Shown in pieces: positions 40,907 through 45,025 of a stretch of DNA of 45,025 nt. How positions within the stretch are numbered: the stretch's first letter is position 1; each line of letters starts with the position of its first letter. The translations under genes and the position numbers were made by a program. This DNA comes from Acidobacteriota bacterium (GTDB taxonomy: Bacteria; Acidobacteriota; UBA890): assembly GCA_002731215.1 (NCBI GenBank), contig PCAP01000020.1, forward strand, positions 1 to 45,025, written 5' to 3'. The notes beneath the pieces were generated by a model. That model searched no databases, had not been told where the DNA came from, and worked only from the letters and a program-made list of their open reading frames with translations.

Positions 40907-41670
40907 AGAACCTTGTCCTTCGCCCGTAGCAGCGAGACGAGTTCACTAGCGATGGCTTCGGAACTGCCTTCTATCATTTGGGCTCTCTCGCGTCGAGGAG
41001 GGTAAGAATACTCGATCGTTTCAACCAGCTGAGAGTCACCTATATCAAGATCGGAAAGTTCCAAGCGAACCAGATCCTTCCTTTTAGCCGCCATAATCCC
41101 CTTGAGGCTCGGATAACGTGGCTCATTAAGCCCGGTCTGTATGGTCAGTACTGCAGGCATCGGCAGATCCACGTCAACAAAGTTGCCGCCCTCCAGCTCA
41201 CGGCGAACATTCAGAACACCGTCGTTCCCGACTTTGACACTGATTACCATGGTTGCCGCAACGTAACCTAGCTGTTCCGCCACCAGCACTCCAACCTGTG
41301 AGCCTCCGAGGTCGTTACTCTCGACACCAGACAAGATAAGGTCTGGTTGGACCGGCTTGAGTACATCCGCTAAGACTTCAGCGCTCAAGAAAGCATCGCC
41401 CATCGATTCCTCTACGGGAACGAAGATGGCATCAGTGGCGCCCATAGCAAGCCCCTTCCGGAGGCTTTGGACCGCTTCCTCAGGGCCAGCACTGACAACT
41501 GTTACCTCAGCGTCATATAACTCGGCCATTCGAATAGCCTCTTCAACCGCATAAAGATCATATTCATTTAGCTCGTAGCGAAAATTGGCACACTGAACCT
41601 CCCCATCACTGCCTAGCCCAATCCGCGACTCAGGTTCCACCACTGCTTTCATTAAAACAGCTATCCGCAC
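40903..41670 (-). CDS. etfB: Electron transfer flavoprotein beta subunit
   Basis: A 255-residue adenine-nucleotide-binding ETF subunit. It begins RIAVLMKAVVEP and has the family core LNEYDLYAVEEAIRMAE, ATDAIFVP, LILSGVESNDLGGSQVG and AVLTIQTGLNEPRYPSLKGIMAAKRK. The start is GTG with a consensus AGGAGG 6 nt upstream. It is 84 nt downstream of the thioesterase gene and overlaps etfA. Whether this is a classic or bifurcating ETF cannot be decided from sequence by eye. Confidence 0.95.
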   Translation of the reverse strand: MRIAVLMKAVVEPESRIGLGSDGEVQCANFRYELNEYDLYAVEEAIRMAELYDAEVTVVSAGPEEAVQSLRKGLAMGATDAIFVPVEESMGDAFLSAEVLADVLKPVQPDLILSGVESNDLGGSQVGVLVAEQLGYVAATMVISVKVGNDGVLNVRRELEGGNFVDVDLPMPAVLTIQTGLNEPRYPSLKGIMAAKRKDLVRLELSDLDIGDSQLVETIEYSYPPRRERAQMIEGSSEAIASELVSLLRAKDKVL

Positions 41671-41754
41671 GCAAACCTCCTGCTAGCCCACTATCTCTGG
41701 TTTGAGTCTGACGACAGAGAGGAACCCGACAAACTCGTTGACAATCTTGTCGAC

Positions 41755-42243
41755 CTAAGACTCAGCCTTTCCTCGTGCCTGTGTCCGCAGCTTTCTCCGA
41801 CGCACCGCGCGTTCATGGATAGCTTTCTCATCAGGAGTAGAGGGAACCAAATCCGGAACTTCGACTGGAACGCCGTTCTCAATAGCAACGTATACCAACC
41901 GGGCCGTTGTCGTTTGTGAAGTCTTGCCAGTAACTGGATCCTCTCCGGCCACATCCACTTTCACTTCCATCGAAGTGCGTCCGGAACAAGTTACCAGGGC
42001 CTCAAGCACAACAAAGAAACCTTCAGGAATTGGAGCATGGAAGACAATGTGATCAATCGCTGCAGTAACGACCAATTGACGGGCATGACGCGTCGCTGAT
42101 ATTCCACCGGCAATATCTATCCAGTGCATTAATCGGCCGCCTGATAGTGTCCCGTAAGGATTCGTGTCGTTTGGCATAACTAGCTGAGTGATTTGCACAT
42201 ACGATTCATGCATCTGGCGTTGATCTCTTCCAGTATTCGCCAT
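41755..42243 (-). CDS. Acyl-CoA thioesterase, hotdog fold (YciA/BFIT type)
   Basis: A 162-residue single-hotdog thioesterase. LVMPNDTNPYGTLSGGRLMHWIDIAGGISATRHAR is the typical active-site segment of the acyl-CoA hydrolase family (N-x-x-G-x-x-x-G-G-x-x-x-x-W-x-D). It frees CoA from acyl-CoA. It starts 2 nt after the rnz stop and precedes etfBA; together with ETF this points to fatty-acid turnover. Confidence 0.88.
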   Translation of the reverse strand: MANTGRDQRQMHESYVQITQLVMPNDTNPYGTLSGGRLMHWIDIAGGISATRHARQLVVTAAIDHIVFHAPIPEGFFVVLEALVTCSGRTSMEVKVDVAGEDPVTGKTSQTTTARLVYVAIENGVPVEVPDLVPSTPDEKAIHERAVRRRKLRTQARGKAES

Positions 42244-42245
42244 CG

Positions 42246-43160
42246 TCAGACCTGTATCTCCATGAGATCGTGAGCGAGTTCGACTTGGAGAAAGAGTGAC
42301 CTCGCTTCTTCAAGCAGCCCATTTAGCCGCTTGCGACTAGCATACCGCTCTGAAAAATGGATGAGCAGAAGGTGCTTTGCACCAGCATCTAAGGCCATCT
42401 GCGCCGCCTCTCGTGCCGTGCTATGACCTCTCTCATTTGCTTCGAACGAAAGATCCTCGCTATATGTAGAATCGAAGATCAAGAGACCAACACGGTGGGC
42501 AAGCTTTAAAGCGCCTTCACAGGGCCGCGTATCTGGACAGTAAGCAAGCGCGCTTCCCGACCTAGGCAGGCCCAACACCTGCGACGGGTCTACGACAGTG
42601 CCATCAGGCAGTTCAACTCGCTCACCACGTTGCAGCGCTCCAAACAGAGGGCCTTCGGGAACTCCAAGACCAAGGGCCGTTTCCACATCGAAACGACCAG
42701 GCCGTTCCGCCTCCTCAACGCGGAATCCAAGGGTGTCCCTTCCGTGATGCTCAAGCAGCTGACACGAGACCGTACACCCACCCATCTCAATCACCGACCC
42801 TCCAGTCGACTCGATTGTTTCCAAGTGATAGGGAGTCCTTAGACCGACAGTCTCTTTCGCATATTTGATGATCTTGCCCAGCCCGGGTGGCCCAACGAGA
42901 GTAAGGGGCCGCTCTCGCCCATGCAGGCCAAGCGTCTGCAAAAAACCTACTAGGCCGTTGACATGATCGCCATGGGTATGGGAAATGCAGATCGCGCGCA
43001 GTTTGCCACGCCGCAACCCTGCCTTGAGCCATTGCAATTGAGTCCCTTCCCCGCAATCAAAGAGAAAGATGTCTCCTTCGCGCTGGACGGCGACAGAAGT
43101 GGTGTGACGCTGAAGCGTGGGCAGCGTAGCTCCGCTGCCAAGTACTGTAACGTAGAACAT
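42246..43160 (-). CDS. rnz: Ribonuclease Z (tRNA 3'-endonuclease)
   Basis: A 304-residue metallo-beta-lactamase-fold RNase that trims 3' trailers from tRNA precursors. His61-x-His63-x-Asp65-His66 (HTHGDH) gives the zinc core; the ligands GHSTAREAAQMA and LLIHFSERY are also visible. The start LGSGATLPT is family-typical. The exosite between strands (VGPPGLGKIIKYAKETVGL) is retained, so it is not the short form. It heads the minus-strand run rnz-thioesterase-etfB-etfA. Confidence 0.93.
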   Translation of the reverse strand: MFYVTVLGSGATLPTLQRHTTSVAVQREGDIFLFDCGEGTQLQWLKAGLRRGKLRAICISHTHGDHVNGLVGFLQTLGLHGRERPLTLVGPPGLGKIIKYAKETVGLRTPYHLETIESTGGSVIEMGGCTVSCQLLEHHGRDTLGFRVEEAERPGRFDVETALGLGVPEGPLFGALQRGERVELPDGTVVDPSQVLGLPRSGSALAYCPDTRPCEGALKLAHRVGLLIFDSTYSEDLSFEANERGHSTAREAAQMALDAGAKHLLLIHFSERYASRKRLNGLLEEARSLFLQVELAHDLMEIQV

Positions 43161-43280
43161 AACAAACCGATGGTACTACTCCATCTCAAACGCAGCAGCA
43201 GAACTTGCTTCAATCTAGCCGGCCTTTAACAGACAAAGCTAGTGATAGGGTTTAACAAGCTCCCAAAAGGCCTTCGTGAT

Positions 43281-43952
43281 ATGCGCGTCAGCATCATCAT
43301 CCCAATTCTTGACGAAGCCAGTATTCTGCCTAGATTGTTTGAAAACCTGCAAAGCCTGGCGGCGGAGATAATTTTCGTTGACGGAGGAAGTACAGACGGC
43401 TCAACAACTCTAGTGTGCGACGCTGGCTATCATTGCTCCGAAGCCTCAGTCGGCCGTGCTATACAGATGAATGCGGGTGCGGCTATCGCAGGTGGGGACA
43501 TCCTTCTCTTCCATCATGCCGACAGTTTATTGCCCCGCGGTTGTTTGAACAGCGTCCGCCGCGCAATCGAAAACGGGTGCGTGGGTGGGAGCTTTCGTCT
43601 GCAACTTGACACTTCTCGGCCACTCCTTCGGGTAGTAGGCTTCATGATTACACTACGAAGCCGGCTAGCCGGTGTTTCCACAGGCGATCAAGGAATGTTT
43701 TTAACCCGCGCTGCCTTCGACGAACTCGGCGGGTTCACTGAGCAGCCTATATTTGAGGATGTCGACATGAGTCTCCGACTTCAGAGTATTGGCCGTGTCT
43801 GTCAACTTTGCCCACCAATGTTGACTTCATCGCGGCGATGGGAGACTCAAGGGGTTTACAGGACAGTTTTTCGCATGTGGGCATTGCGCGCGCTTTATTA
43901 TGCAGGTGTAAGCTCCAAGCGATTGACTCGGTACTACGGAAATTCAAGATGA
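43281..43952 (+). CDS. Glycosyltransferase family 2, TIGR04283 type
   Basis: A 223-residue GT-A glycosyltransferase. VSIIIPILDEA at the N-terminus, the nucleotide/metal site IIFVDGGSTDGST, then ILLFHHADSLLP and GDQGMFLTRAAFDELGGF with the acidic FEDVDM acceptor motif. TIGR04283-type enzymes are often in lipid or carotenoid glycoside clusters, but the acceptor here is unknown. The frame opens at a GTG (43242), but the ATG at 43281 begins at the conserved strand. Its stop overlaps the next ATG (ATGA). Confidence 0.87.
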   Translation: MRVSIIIPILDEASILPRLFENLQSLAAEIIFVDGGSTDGSTTLVCDAGYHCSEASVGRAIQMNAGAAIAGGDILLFHHADSLLPRGCLNSVRRAIENGCVGGSFRLQLDTSRPLLRVVGFMITLRSRLAGVSTGDQGMFLTRAAFDELGGFTEQPIFEDVDMSLRLQSIGRVCQLCPPMLTSSRRWETQGVYRTVFRMWALRALYYAGVSSKRLTRYYGNSR

Positions 43953-45025
43953 TGCCCATTAAACCTCAGGCGCCTGGGAGATTGCAGTCGTTTCGTCCCC
44001 CTCCCCCAACACTAATTGTTTACGTGCTTCGTGAGCTTGCGGGGCCGACGCTGATGGGTTTCGGGCTTTTTACGTTCATTCTTTTGATGAACTATTTACT
44101 AACTCTGGCTGAACTTATTTTTCGAGATGGAGTCAGTATTGCTGACGTTAGTCGGATCTTCCTATACAGCGTGCCCCAAATAGTCGTCCTAACAGTTCCA
44201 ATGGCCGTACTCGTCGGCGGGCTTGTAGCCTTCGGACGCCTTTCTTCCGATGCTGAGATTATTGCCATGCGAAGTGGAGGTATTAGCCTCTATCAACTTG
44301 CCTCCCCCATGCTCATTGTTGGCGCAGCCGCGGCGCTCTTGAATCTGTACCTGAGCCTTCAAGTTCTGCCATGGGGGAATAATGAGATTGTTCAACTTCG
44401 CTGGCGTCTGATCAATTCTCGGACTATTGCTGGCCAAATACGGCCCCGCGTATTCGAAACTCGATTTCCCAATTTCACGCTGTACGTTCAAGACCTCGTC
44501 GGTCCCGAACGAAAATGGGAAGAGCTTCTCCTTGTACGGACTGATCAGCCTACTCCACAAGTCATTATGGCCAAATCAGCCCAACTGAACTATGACGAAG
44601 AGACCAGGGGGGCTTGGCTAGAGTTATTGAACGGATATACCTACCTGGGTGGGGATACCGAGCAAGACTTCACAGTAGTCACCTTTGAGTCCCAAGAGGA
44701 ACTCCTCCGCGATGAATCAGGTTTCGATGCAATCGCACCTGTTCAAAAAGATGAGCGCATGATGCAGCTTGGGGAACTCAACGTCAAAGTTAGGGAACTC
44801 GAGCAAGCCGATCTGCCGTATGCAAAATACCAGGTGGAGATCCACAAGAAATTTGCTATCCCCATCGCTTCCTTAGTGATGGCACTCATAGCGCTCCCTC
44901 TAGGTGTTTCAACAAAACGCCATACGAAAGCCACCGGATATCTCATTGCAATCGGCGTGATTGCCATCTATTACCAGTTTATTGAGAATGGCGAGAAGTT
45001 TGCCGAGGAAGGTGTGATCTCAGCC
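43949..45025 (+). CDS. LptF/LptG-family LPS export permease, N-terminal part
   Basis: An open frame from an ATG that overlaps the preceding stop (ATGA) to the right edge, 359 codons with the C-terminus missing. Transmembrane helices at about 31-55, 71-95 and 116-140 surround the conserved EIIAMRSGGIS motif (about 103-113). Then comes a periplasmic beta-jellyroll (ETRFPNFTLYV ... AKSAQLNYDEETRG) and helices near KFAIPIASLVMALIALPLGV. It is the membrane permease partner of the LptB ATPase that drives lipopolysaccharide to the outer membrane. Whether it is LptF or LptG is not decided. Confidence 0.9.
   Translation, partial: MMPIKPQAPGRLQSFRPPPPTLIVYVLRELAGPTLMGFGLFTFILLMNYLLTLAELIFRDGVSIADVSRIFLYSVPQIVVLTVPMAVLVGGLVAFGRLSSDAEIIAMRSGGISLYQLASPMLIVGAAAALLNLYLSLQVLPWGNNEIVQLRWRLINSRTIAGQIRPRVFETRFPNFTLYVQDLVGPERKWEELLLVRTDQPTPQVIMAKSAQLNYDEETRGAWLELLNGYTYLGGDTEQDFTVVTFESQEELLRDESGFDAIAPVQKDERMMQLGELNVKVRELEQADLPYAKYQVEIHKKFAIPIASLVMALIALPLGVSTKRHTKATGYLIAIGVIAIYYQFIENGEKFAEEGVISA

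Noticed and set aside
1-45025. CRISPR array, prophage, insertion sequence or secondary-metabolite cluster
   Set aside because: No spaced direct repeats, transposase, integrase, phage structural genes or biosynthetic core enzymes were found on either strand.

Overview
The window is about 45 kb of dense bacterial chromosome, roughly 53-56% GC by eye, with 42 protein-coding genes on both strands and no tRNA, rRNA, insertion sequence, phage module or CRISPR array that I could find. The cell is a Gram-negative diderm: there is an LptF/LptG permease, an O-antigen ligase-like protein, a lipoprotein and periplasmic murein enzymes. A VWFA-related secreted protein of a type abundant in Acidobacteriota, a P1/DmpA peptidase, a miaB-DUF151 pair and fixCX plus etfBA together suggest Acidobacteriota (possibly Vicinamibacteria). 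This assignment is an inference from gene content. GTG and TTG starts are frequent (nth, parB, etfB and others).

Layout. 0-2 kb: the end of an ATP-dependent RNA ligase, tail-to-tail with a CorC/HlyC transporter. 2-13.3 kb, plus strand: a housekeeping run of tRNA modification and genome maintenance genes: trmI, nth, a CbpA-type J protein, a histidine phosphatase, a Sua5/YrdC protein, miaB, a DUF151 nuclease, parA-parB, a P1 peptidase, an HNH endonuclease, a ThiI/MnmA-like PP-loop protein and a TusA-like sulfurtransferase. 13.3-14.9 kb, minus: fixC-fixX. 15-27.8 kb, mostly plus: a secreted VWA protein, a DUF4149 membrane protein, a CAP/TPR protein, greA, an anchored protein of unknown function, an HD phosphohydrolase, an O-antigen ligase-like protein (minus), sppA, a UvrD/Rep helicase and a small secreted protein. 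27.9-29 kb: an AbiEi-like winged-helix protein. 29-33.2 kb, minus: a GH113-like lipoprotein, a cytochrome c, rho and an AhpD-like gene. 33.5-39.9 kb: an exported M24-like peptidase, an MltD-like transglycosylase, an M23 endopeptidase, an ATP-dependent DNA ligase and a TIGR00725/LOG-like protein. 39.9-43.2 kb, minus: an rnz-thioesterase-etfB-etfA operon. 43.3 kb to the end: a glycosyltransferase coupled to an LptF/G permease.

The most notable signal is the gene just downstream of rho. Two open frames that look separate are one AhpD-like peroxidase interrupted by a single in-frame TGA. That TGA sits exactly where the second redox cysteine belongs (CxxU instead of CxxC) and is followed 12 nt later by a perfect 7-bp hairpin with bacterial SECIS geometry. 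It is therefore a probable selenoprotein. Other signals are a degenerate parS-like site touching the parA start, several -10 elements placed so that transcription would begin on or next to the start codon (leaderless mRNAs), a PP-loop/TusA sulfur-relay pair behind a perfect 16-bp palindrome, and the ETF:quinone oxidoreductase arm (fixCX) lying 26 kb from its ETF subunits (etfBA) on the same strand.
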